64,000 nt of DNA. Origin: Eretmocerus hayati. Taxonomy: Eukaryota; Arthropoda; Insecta; Hymenoptera; Aphelinidae. Every line of letters begins with the position of its first letter. The first letter of the stretch is position 1. Below, piece by piece: positions 13,453 through 25,000 of this stretch. Below the pieces are notes generated by a model that was not told where the DNA came from, did not search any database, and was given only the letters and a program-made list of their open reading frames with translations. The position numbers and the translations under genes are program-made. The stretch is from positions 36,534,714 to 36,598,713 of the forward strand of contig CM056743.1 of the NCBI GenBank assembly GCA_029851415.1. Direction: 5' to 3'.

Positions 13453-16400
13453 GGAGGCTCGCGCAAAATTTAATTAAACTGTGAACAGGTATGAATCAAA
13501 TTGAATTCCATAGATTAACTTATGACAAATCAGAATCCATCAAGAAAAGAGAGGGTTGACGATGAAAATCGCGAGAGAAATCGCTTTGAAAAAAAAATCC
13601 TTATGCACGTATTCTTATGGGCTGAACCTGTTTGAACCCAGCTTGTGCGGTAACTAAACCTTGACCATCAACAATTGAGGAAGAAATCAACGCTATTTTG
13701 CAAGATGAGTCTGATGAGATGAAAAAAAAAGTGGGTTGACGACATAAATTTTGAGAAAATTGAGTTTGAAGTGGTAAATTTGTGAGTTGTGAGCCGTAAT
13801 AGCCAGCCATCACGGCAAGCGGCTGTCTGCTATACAGAAGCGACAACGTCGCAAAGATGGCGCCGTGCGCGCCAGATTCAAATATCTCCGCGTAAAACTC
13901 ACTGCTTCGGAGTTGCACGTGAAGTACCTCATTTCGATCTCGAGCGTGGGGCAAGACGTGGAAAATTTTATACGAGAAAAAAAAGCTGATCCCGATGATT
14001 ACTAGGATGCGACTTTAGTCTTTACAGTAATTTGAGAGTTTTATCGTTCCACAAGAAATGAGTGATGTAGATGCATCTGTAATATGACGTCTATTGAGAA
14101 AGGAGGAATGGTTAGGTAAGACAGTGCAATCAAGTGTGAAATATCATTAATTATCTATTTTTATTACACGCTTCCCCAATGCTCACAGCTGGCTCAAAGT
14201 AACAGTAACTTTGAGAACTTGAAATATCAAATAAGTGTACTGACTGACATTACCCGTCCGAGTATTACAGGAAGGCTTATTGTTGTACATAGTAAATAGA
14301 ATTCTGGTATAAAAGACTTTCCTTATGATTTACATGACTGAGATCATAAAACTTTGAAATTTTGAACGATATAAATAATCTACTAAGAGGTATTACAATC
14401 TAAAACATTACATTGAACTTGATCGACACGTATCGTAAATACATCTCTGGTTAAAAATATTCTCGTCAAAGCCTATATGAACGGTATCATACAAACTCCA
14501 TTTAAAATATGAAAAATTCTCCGAATAGGCACGACACGCCTGAATATCACACAAAAGCTTATTCCCAATACCATTGATAAACCTGTGGTACAAAAAATCT
14601 TCCTATGATCTACACTGGAAGATTCGTAGTAACTTGAACATGTGATTAGTAAAAATTATTTGAAACAAGTATTACGGTAAAAAATATCACATGTACGCTT
14701 ATCGATACAAATTGAATATGCATATCTGGCACAAAAAAGTTCTCTTCATGATCTACATTTAGAGAATCGTTACAACTTGGTATCTTTGAATTATAGGAGT
14801 AGTTACAGACATTCTTTATATGTCGAAATATTATATATGAGCCCATCGTCGCATGATACAGATAAATTTCACTCATTCATTTTAGACAGATTGTCATAAA
14901 TAGTTCTGATTATCCTTTTGTTACTAGTTACCCGAGGTTTGCCATTGACACTCACCCCCAAAAGATATGTTAACCCGTCAATGCCCCCTGATTCACAAGC
15001 TTTGGTTAGTTGCTGCTTATCAATTCCAACCTTCCACAATTTATCTATCATATTCTTGGATATGCCCAAATCCGTAAGAGATTCTTTCGTTTTGGCCATG
15101 ATATCTTTATAATTTCTGTGGAAGTCGAAAGATCGAGTCATTTTAAAAATATAAGATTCATTTTCACACAACTTTTCGACTAACTTTTTCAATATAAGTA
15201 CATCATTTAAAGCATTATGGGCTGGTAGAATATCTTCCTCATCGAGATAATCTTCAGCAAGACTAGTTAATTTGAATGATAATCGATCTGATTTTCTCTT
15301 GGTGAGCAATGACTCGAATAAAACTTGGGAATCGCAGAAGCCTTTCACAAAAATCTTGAATTGAGACAAAAGTTCTAATTTTTCAGCCAGGTAAATCATC
15401 CGGTTGGCGTCAAATTTAAAGTTGTTGTGAGCTAAGAGAATGCATGGCTTATTTAAAGATTTGAGGAAGAATAATAATTGCATGAAGCCATCACGAGGAA
15501 CGCACGTTTTCACATGCTCGCCGTTGACAAACATCTGCTGATCTATAATCTCGATCCCTGTAATTCTTGATGCTTCATCATCCATGTGGGCCCTTGGAGG
15601 CATTATGTACACGTTGAATGTGAGGTCTCCAGTTGCTGCAGCAATCTAGAAATATCATTTTGAAATTTTGAGTAGAATAGATTGAGGAAAGATGATTTGA
15701 CGTAGGGTACTTCAATACGTACCTGAACAATGTGATCATTCGTTGGATGGAGCCCCGTAGTCTCAACATCAAATGTGACTAACTGACACTGGTCTAAGTC
15801 AACAGACTCTGAAATAATAATTAAGCAGGGCAATGAAACGTGATGATTCACAACAGCATAAGATGAAGACTTCAGTGAGCCATTTTTACAACAATACGCC
15901 GAAAAAAGGCACAAAATAGCAGGGATACATGCGCAAAATTCTTCAAATTAGAAGGCGAAAAACTCACCGGCTATCCTAACTTCATCAATAAGCTCTGAAG
16001 TATCCAGGTAGCCTGAGCCGGACAAGTATGAAATACCTTCTCGAGCTGTCGCAGAAGATTGTTTCGAGGATCTGTTTCTTTTCAATTCTAATCTTCTTCT
16101 TTTTCCAGGAATACTGCTCTTTCTCTCTTGTTGCTCTTCATGAATCTCTTGTTTCCTTTTTCTGAAACTCTCTGTGAATTTGCCTGGTGAAAGATTCAAC
16201 TCTTGATTTACTGATATGATGAAGGTGTATCCTAGATTTTTTTGGCAGACAGCCACTGCTACTCGAAAACCGTGTGATTCTGAGCCACCGTAAAATGCAC
16301 ATTTTGGATGTTTAGTACAAACTGTATTATTGAAGGACTCGTTAGATTGACTGGATGCACAATCACAAATTTTTGCGGCATTATTGATAAATGGTCTGAT

Positions 16401-19290
16401 TGCAACCTCCAGTTTGTGCCTCAGTTTGTCATCGGTAAGACATTTTCCATCCTTCAAATACTTATGAACATGTATTCCATCATCATTTTTTGTACAGTAT
16501 TCACCACACTTGTCATGTTCGCCAAATGCATGTGGTATCACATTCTCCAAAGCAAGTTTTACTCCCTCTGCACTGCCTTGGTTCTGTTTCACAGCCAAAG
16601 CAAACATCTTGCGGAAATACTGCAATAGAGATGAATTCAATTTCATCTCATACAATTTGCTGTTAAAAGTTTTGGCCACATGATTAAAGTCAGACAGCTT
16701 CCTGATTTCCCAAGGAGATAATTTCTGTAGCGCAGCTATAGCAGCAGAGTCATCATCACCAATCAAAGTTTCTATTCTACATTTGGCATTCACTAGGTTT
16801 TGATTTCTTAGAATGCATTCAACAGCCATGTCAGCTTCCATAGCTCTAGCAGAGCCTTTGTGGTTATGTCTGCAGTCATGATTTTTATCCCCATTGACAA
16901 GACACTGCTTACACTTTGAATTCCGAACGGCATATGCAATCACTTTGCCAGAAAAGTGGCCAATAAGTGAGGCGTGACCTGGAATTGTGTATATTTCAGG
17001 TTATCACTTGATCAATCACTGCAATGCAAAATATTTGGAAATAGCAATCCATGCGAATATCATCTTACCACTGAGACTATTATGTGCTTTGGTTCGCTTG
17101 GTCCATGCTGCATCAAAAGAAGCTTTGCATGGAGTCACTCCATTTGCACAATTGTTATTGACATCAGCCCCTGCATTCCTATGGAAAATGAAGGATTCTG
17201 ATGTTTTTGGTCAACTATGTGATTAGGTTATGGTGAATGAGTGGAACTATGTATGTATAAACTAATGAATGTAAGTTAAATGGTATCAATATAACAGTAT
17301 CATCTCAGTCACGACCTCTAAACAGCCCTGTCAGATTAAGGATCAACAGTTGAAGGATTCTGTTCCTCGACTCCATACAATAATCCAGTTCATGGATGAA
17401 CATATCTGTAACTATAAAGAATCAGAGCTTCTCTAGACATTGATGTAGTTATTGCAAGTTAAAATAAACTACTCTTTGACACATGAATTCCAGAAATCTC
17501 AGATCACATCCTAATGATGAGTATCTTGGTGATAGTGATTTCTCCAAAAATTTTCCAGGACCTGAAGATGCATATCAGGATATTCACATTACTATAACAC
17601 AACAATTCCACACAAGGTAGATTATCATGAAAGTATTAGAACGTTTTGAGAAGGGTCATTTGTTACTTCACAATTTGAAAAATTGATAAGCTCTGTCAGT
17701 AAGTGCTCTTTCGTTGAACACTTTGATAAGCAATCGAAAGAGAATCTTTCGCATGGGATCTTATACAAGTGCATCCGTGTGAGCCTGTTATGTGTGAAAG
17801 ATTACTCTGACACAGCATTCGTTACACTGGAACACCATATTAAGAAATCCAATTACTTTATTGTTGATCAGCCACAGTTTGGATAGTTGTTAGTAGACAA
17901 TTCCTATTCCAACGAGTAAAAATTATTCTACATCAAACATTTCAAAGCAGACTAATTCACTGAGACATTATCACTCCACTTCAATGCACTGGTATTTTAA
18001 TTTGGCTCAGATCTGAGATCAAGGGCATATGGATTAGTTTCTTGAATGATTGAACATGGCAAATCTAATTCAACAGTCAATAGTCAACGAAAAGAGGAAT
18101 TATTCAAGATAATAATCTGGAGCCTAAGATGAACTCACCCTGAGCCCTTTAACTTAAGTATATAGAGAGTTGATAGCTTACTCTTGACTATTATAGGATG
18201 CAATAGTCATCATTTTTTCTTTCTCAATTGCATCCACACAAGAAGCTTGAGCGACATTCTCAATTGCTGGTCCAACCACTCGCTCAAGTCTTTTCAGAGT
18301 TGAATGATGAATTGTTGGTGAGTTCACTACTGACAGCAAAGTATTTACCTTAGTTTCCCCAATGCCAGTATCAAGTATTCCTGTAAAATGGAAATGTTAT
18401 GAATGTGTTGATTGAGTCACTGGTTTGGATTCAAAATGTCTACACTCACCAGTAGCAAGTTTGAGATTGGTGTCAAAATTTTTGTCATTAGACTTCTTGG
18501 AAGTATCGACAACAATAATAGTTGAACATGTCTTACAGCGTATATGCCACTTGCTTACAATTCCATTGAATGATTCATGTTCCAGGGTACGTATGCCAAT
18601 AGCGTTGTCACAGTTTTTACACCACATGTCAAAGAAAAGTTTTTCCATCTCAATAAGCCTACGTCCCCCAAATTGAGAAGGGAATACAAGTGCTCCAGAA
18701 TTGGCCTGACAAATGGAAAAAATAATAATAAACACTGAGATTACAAATAAATTAATCAAGAGATGAATTTAAGGAAAAAAAGAATCAAGAGATGCAATTT
18801 GAATCATAGTAGATACCACACATACACAGCTTACGCTGTACACAACGACAAAGTTTTTCTCTAATACGTAAATATAACTAACCTGTTGCGGAGGCTCATC
18901 TTTGGTTCGCGCGGGCCGCCCTTGTTTTCCAACAACGCGTTGCAGGAAAGACTCGATGTTGTTCTTGTCACGCTGTTTGACAAATTTGCCTTTTCTCTTC
19001 CCAGTAGATCGTCTGACATTGTATGGCATTTTCGATCCACGGTAAACGAGCAATCATTACACATTCCATCTAAAATACAAAAAAACAGAAAACAAAAATC
19101 GACCCGACGCAAAAGTTTAGACTGCACAATCGTATACGAAGCAAGCCGACGCGGAATCACACACGCACTGAACCACGCTGTGTGCGTACAGCGTTGCCAC
19201 GACTCGCTGTCAGTAGCGGCTCATGAGACTCGGGTGCCCCGAGTTTACCGGGGCCCCCTGGTAGCTACGGCACCATACGCGCGAGCCTCC
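13453..19290 (-). mobile_element. Intact-looking 5.8 kb TTAA-flanked DNA transposon (Kolobok-like)
   Basis: The ends are inverted: GGAGGCTCGCGC at 13453-13464 and GCGCGAGCCTCC at 19279-19290. Each is bordered directly by TTAA (13449-13452 and 19291-19294), the target duplication expected for Kolobok and piggyBac elements. A complete multi-exon transposase-exonuclease gene lies between the ends on the minus strand. About 1.4 kb of non-coding DNA separates its stop from the left end. Within that stretch, a subterminal segment containing GGGTTGACGA near 13552 recurs near 13733. Kolobok is favoured over piggyBac because the transposase core is of the Mutator-like kind and not a DDE_Tnp_1_7 type. 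This assignment is inferred. Confidence 0.8.
14869..19029 (-). CDS. Mutator/Kolobok-type transposase fused to a DEDDh 3'-5' exonuclease (7 exons)
   Basis: Seven exons join in frame at GT-AG sites: 19029-18883, 18705-18450, 18380-18182, 17178-17069, 16978-15968, 15808-15723 and 15645-14869. They give about 861 residues. Residues 1-49 are basic. The transposase region starts near residue 50 with a GGRRL motif, then two CxxC pairs (CKNC, CKTC). A Cys-containing DAAWTKR segment follows, and then SLSGHASLIGHFSGKVIAYA, the hallmark of the animal Mutator-like transposase domain, followed by CKQC and further Cys/His pairs. A basic linker precedes the exonuclease domain. There, FDVETTG gives Asp588 and Glu590, LLAHNNFKFD supplies the second Asp motif, and HNALND supplies the His and last Asp. 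All DEDDh residues are therefore present. In the DEDDh family these bind two metal ions and remove 3' nucleotides. Role in transposition is inferred. The start ATG at 19029 was chosen because exon 1 then reads in frame into exon 2. No stop or frameshift was found. Confidence 0.85.
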
Positions 19291-19294
19291 TTAA

Positions 19295-21102
19295 GAAGAT
19301 GTTGATTAGCTCTTATTATATTGTGCTTGCATTCACCGTAAACAAGCCCTAAGGTTTTAGACCTGTGCAACAAGATGGAAAATATCGCAATAACCGTCAA
19401 TAACAGTCCAGAATGGTTAGACCCTGTTCAGCATCAATGATCAATTTCTTAATATATTTTATCAGAGATCCTCAGAATTTCAACAATATCATAGGGGTTA
19501 AGGGCATGTGGTAGACGTGCAACGGGGCCGTAGAGTTCTATTCACATCTCATGTTAAAATTTCGATGACACAAAGATTGAGATGAGTTGCCCAGTTATTG
19601 TAATTGGCTAAATTATACTCCACAACTCGCCGTTCAGTCTAAATTATAAGAGTATTGTGAAAAAATGAGAACAAGTAAACCCCTGGTACCCCCTAACCTA
19701 TATAATGAGCATATTGTATTTCCCACTTTTATCCGATTCTCTCGCGATTTGGGCTAAACGATGAGTTGAGCCATTCGAGTTTGGTGATAACAAGTGCGCG
19801 ACAACTCGTCGTTTACCCCAAATCGAAGGAGGAATCGAGTCAAGTTGGAACAAAATTCAACTTGCATGGCCTACCGCACGGCCTTAATAACCTCTTTAGA
19901 ACATGTTGATATGGCAGCGTCTATAAGGTGTTTTTGTCAACATAATCAGACACCAAGGTTTCATTTGAGTGACATGAAGGTGTATTTGAACCTTAGACTG
20001 CCGGGATTTTTCCTAACAAAATGACCTCTTTCAAAGTAGATAATTACATGTTGAAAGGAGTTGTCGAGGTGCCGGATGGAACGTATATGAGCCAGGCCGG
20101 CAAGCAATGGTTGGAGCCTGTATACAAGTTTTTCGTATTTTAAAGATTTGCTATCGATTCACGAACGGATGAATTTTTGTTGTTCTCAGGTGGGATAGGC
20201 TGTCTTAATCAATTTTCCATGCACCTATATTATGAAAAAACCCTTCTTATAACCCATTCATCAGGAGAATTCTTTGGATAATTCACATCAGCCAAATATT
20301 AAATTTTGGAATTTTCGGTGATTTCACTCGCTTGCTAGGGCTGATTCAGATACATGAACTGGTTGGACAAGAAATCTGGATACTTCATGATGTACCAGAA
20401 GCCTGCCCACCAAAGAAACTTCATCAAAACCTCGACGACAACCAATAAACCGATCAGGAGATAACTGGCTCATATATGCGTCTGTCCGGCAGTCCAAAGG
20501 TTAGTTTAATAGCCAGCATTCAATTAAATTCTCATGTATCTGAGATAGTCCGAAAAATCATGGGATATCGAGAGATTTCTTGCCATTAGAAAGGGTAGCG
20601 CAGTGTGAGACAAGAATTTCGAGCTCTCGCCGTCATCAAAACCGGGAGATGTATCTCTATGTGAAACTCGTATATATATCCAACTACTTGAAAGAGCCGC
20701 CGTTCATGGTAAGCATTCATCGTTCATCAATCATGTCACTGACCATGTGGCTAGATATAAGGATTGTCGGAATACCGATACGAAGAAGATAATGCTCAAC
20801 GCGATGTCAATCCCAATAAGTGAAATGGTTCAGTTCATGTGTTCATAGTCACACCGTGAGAAAGATGGCTAAGCGATGTTTAAGCACGTGCCAATGCTGG
20901 CCATTCGAACCAAAGGAATAAGCTTGTCGGAATTTTTCCCGCGTTCCAGAAAACCTCTATACTCAATTTTCCGTTATTTCAAGTTTCCTGTCCACCAGGC
21001 GTAAAATTTTCAGAAATACTACCTTGCCCTGGCAAATTTCACTTTATAAAATCATGCATTTCACGCGGATACGATGTACAAGTGCAGATTCTGTATAGTA
21101 TT
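19295..21102. other. Spacer between the two large transposons
   Basis: No gene was recognised. It contains one copy of the ~375-bp palindromic repeat (19504-19880), annotated separately. Confidence 0.45.
19504..19880. mobile_element. Palindromic MITE-like repeat, copy 1 of 2 (~375 bp)
   Basis: This aligns along much of its length with the repeat at 37833-38207. Shared landmarks are CCTAACCTAT, CCGATTCTCT, GCTAAACGA, GATAACAA, CTCGTCGTTTA and TTGCATGG, in the same order and at near-identical spacing. The ends are imperfectly inverted (GTGGTAGACGTGCAA near 19509 against TTGCATGGCCTACCGCAC near 19862). An internal palindrome, GATTTGGGCTAAACGA (from 19746) with TCGTCGTTTACCCCAAATC (19807-19825), can form a stem. 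It has no coding capacity. Confidence 0.7.
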
Positions 21103-21105
21103 ATA
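21103..21105. other. Left target-site duplication (ATA) of the Academ-like element
   Basis: ATA directly precedes the terminal TAGCAGGGG and is repeated directly after the right end at 29594-29596. A 3-bp duplication fits Academ. An alternative reading is a TA duplication around GCAGGGG termini. Confidence 0.6.
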
Positions 21106-21868
21106 TAGCAGGGGAGCTGGCGATTATTTTTTTGTCAAATAACTTAAAATCTGGAAAAAATATATGTTATGCGCAGCAGCTGAACTAAGCCTTTGGCCGG
21201 GTTCAGCGATCTGGAAGCCGGGGGAGAAAATTGTTATTGTAATATTTATAACTTTTTGCAACAATTACTAATGACACATGACTTAATTGATGAAACTTTC
21301 AGGGATGGTAGTTTATAATTAGATCTAACGGAAAACAATCTTCAGCGGTCCGTAACCCGGGGGAAAATGGTTCAGCGCGACGTTTAAACATATTTTTTGA
21401 CGACGTTTTGCAAAATTGACATGCAATATCAATGAAAATGTGTCAAACTTACATCAAACAATTGTTCCTCCATTGCTCCATACAAAAATGCTAATTTAAG
21501 AATTTGCACACAACCGTGACCTGCGCTGACGGTCACACAACCTTTCATCCCTTGTACAGGTGTTACCCCGAGGCCAGGTGGGAAAAAAAATCTGAAAAAA
21601 TTCTACGATACGTAGGACAGCTGTGCAACTCTAGTCGCGTTTGCTCACTTCACTGCAATGTTTGTACATGAGCTAAAAAGGGCATACCCACCCCCACACA
21701 ACCCCCCGCACGTTTTTCGCCATTTACTCAAAAAATATTGGGGGTACAAATTTTCTCTTCTGGACCTTTTTTATTCATCTTGGCAAGATCTACAAACTTA
21801 CTCCTCATCATTTTTCTTCTAAAATGGTTATTTCTCGATATTTACGCGTTCAAAGTATAAAATCGTCC
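21106..21868. repeat. Left 763-bp terminal inverted repeat of the Academ-like element
   Basis: Starts TAGCAGGGGAGCTGGCG and is the reverse complement of 28831-29593 with only a few mismatches, for example one base near 21308 and one near 21859. It contains T- and A-rich tracts and a CCCCCACACAACCCCCC segment. It lies downstream of the transposase stop codon, so it probably includes the 3' end of the transcript. Confidence 0.92.
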
Positions 21869-22025
21869 CTTCCTCATGGATTCTATGCATAAAACAGGAA
21901 TTTGTACTGAATTGGAATGATAGTTAGCATCACAAATTGTTAAGAGGGTAAAAAAGTAGGATCAAGGACTGCGTTCATGTGATAGGAGAACATAAGAATC
22001 TGCAAATTATAAAAAAGAATCGAAT

Positions 22026-25000
22026 TCAATCATAATCTCTATCATCGATATCGGATTCGCTGTCTTCCTCGCTCTGTTCTCCATTGGCTCTGGATATTCG
22101 ATATTCAATGTCGTACAACAAATCTTCGTCTTCATTAAAAGCAATCTCACTAGATGCCCGATTGTCAAAATCGTGCGATGAGCCTCCGTCCCCATCTTCT
22201 TCATTTGAAGCCATCTCACTGGATCTCTGATTGTCAATATTGTGCAATGAGCCTCTTTCCTCATGTTCTGCACTTGGAGCCATCTCAGTCATCTCTGCAT
22301 CACTTTCTGCAGAATAAAGTAATGATAATGAAGATTATTTCGATGAAACAGAGAGTTGAATTCGTGCAGCACGTTGCTTTGTTTATCACCTTCATCATTC
22401 TCGTCGATTTCCTCGTCGCCGATTACATCTCGCACCTCTTTAGGTGTCTGGTCCCCCTCAAACCATTTTATAGCATATTTTCCATCCTTCTCAATCCAAC
22501 CAAAGTCTAAGGGATCCCTCATGGTAGGTCGCGCGCGATGAGCATGTCGCCATAAGTTACATATGTAGGCTGATCTCCGAATCTGCTGAAGTAATTCCCT
22601 CTTACACGGAGGCAGCCTAGCCGGGTCGAATTTATATTTGATCTTTAAAAAGCTTTCCCCGGTGCGCTCGCATTTGTAAGCTCGTTGGAACATGGCGAAT
22701 CTTACTGCATTGACGCGTGGTAGAACTCTGTTATTAACTGAGTACAAATGACACGTGAAGTTCTCAATGATCCTCTCTAACCCGTTTGGTATATCATCAT
22801 CGCCAAGGGCAGTGAACGCTTGCATGTATATCAAGTCATTTTTAGAGATGTCCTTTAGGGTGTTGAACGGCTTAGTTTTCCCCATGCCATAAAAACATGG
22901 ATTAAAATCATTCCCTGTGAACGCGTGGATTCCTGGTAATGCGTCGCAGATATCACCGAGTGCAGCGCGCAATTCTGTGACGTCTATCGTTTTTCGTGCA
23001 TTACCAGTGCCAAAATCCATCCACACTCTCACACCATCTTTCAAATGTTGCATGTTCCCTAACATGATAATCAGTACGTCAGTGTCTGAGCATCGAATAG
23101 CGACACTTGATGAGGGAGGTACTTGGCATGCGTGGAACACGAGTTTTGTGTCTGCTTCCTCGTGGTATGGACACGACAGGTGAAGATGGATCGTGCGTTG
23201 CATTTTCCCTCCAACTACGGAAAATTCATAACAGTTTTCACAGCTGATGTAAATCTTTCTAGTGCCAAGGATTTCGGCATATTCATCATTGACCCACTCA
23301 TTCACCAAAAATTTCACGAGTTCTTCTTTGAAATTGACGTTACGCATTTCTTTAGACCATTCAAAGGCACGAACTTGCAAGCTTCCATCGATTTTCCTGT
23401 CGGCCAATCTTTCCGTTCCGCGAAGGGAATGCTCTGAATCTTTTATTGAAGGTGAAAAATACCGATCAAAAACTAGAAAGATATTATTACCATTCATGTT
23501 CAGTGCTGATTTCAAAATCTTTTGAGCGATGTTGCCAAATTTGACGGGCACATCCTTCAAAAGGTGTAAGAAAAAGTACCCATCGATTAAATTGTAATCC
23601 AGGGAAGATGGTGGTTCCCACGAGGCCTTGCCGAGAATAGCTTTAGAGAGAGCTGCCTTGTCGGTTTTGGTCATGGTGCCGTCAGGGTGAGAAAAGCAAG
23701 CAGGAAACTTTGTCAATGGAAATTTCAATACTTTTTCCATGTTCAAATTTTGTTCTATAGAGATCCCTAATAGCCGCCCGAACATGTCACACTGCTCTTT
23801 CAAACTTTTAGCTTTACCAGCAGCTTTACTCTTTTTTTTCGGTAACGCATCCTCAAAAGTCTTATATTCGTTTCTCGTAATGACTTTCTCGAATCGAGTA
23901 GGATCGGCGGAACATTCAGAGATGAACTTCTTTTTTAAAGCCTCTCCTTTTTCCAAAATGCCCAAGAGACTGCCACTGATCTCGTCACTTACAGCTTTGC
24001 CAGTGGAGATATTGTAGAGTTTGTCATCGTCGAGGTCGGCGGAAAAAGGGTTGATAGATAGTTTGAACGCACGAATCAAAGAGTCTAGTTGATGCTTATG
24101 CTTTTTCAAGGTACACGGCCTCAATTCGAATGTAACGTCTTCCTTAGACTGGAGCTGTAACTTTTTCGTCGTGTATGCAATAATGTCCGTTCTCAAAGTG
24201 TGGCTGTCCGTCCAGCGTTGCAGAGCACCTAAATTATTCATTATATGACGCGTTCCGGTCATTTTATTTGCACTCTCGTTGTTGATAGTGGTCTCGAGAA
24301 CGTAGTCGTAATCTTGCTTGCCAAAATCTTTGTCATTCCTTCTGACACCTAACGAACGTATCATTGTAGCCTTCAGCCCGGGATGAGTATGGTCGATGTT
24401 CATGAGGTTGTCGTGATACAATGAGAGATATCTCGCGTAGTTCTGATGATTGAAGGCAAAGAAAACATCAGTGAATTTTGGCAGAACGTACATCAGCAGT
24501 TCAAAATCTGATGTCCTGATAGCACGCTCGAGCATTAAGATGTTGCTAACCATTGAGCAGTACATCGCGTAGAATTGAGCGGTTTTACCATGTTCTCCAA
24601 GGAGAGTCTGCCTTTTATAATTTTCATACTTGTCAAAAATGTGTAAAAGCTCATCTTCTCTGAGAGTCGGGACAACTTGCTTATCTCTCATGAAATCTTT
24701 GAGAAGCTGGTCGACCTCGTCAGATAGATCCATTCCACTAGCCTCAAGAAATGACTCAAAATGTAATATTTCTAACGCCACATATGAAAAATGATGCAAG
24801 CGCTTGCATCTACTGTAGTTTTTTCCAAATATGAAACTGTGAGCTGAGTCTGTCCCAATCAGCTCTGCATCAATGATAACAGTAGCGAGACCACATTCTT
24901 TTATAAACTTTCCAACAGCCACGTTATAGTTGAGCTTTATATGAAACGTACCTATGTGGTGGAATGATTTTTTCAAATCGGGATTATACAATTGCTGGCT

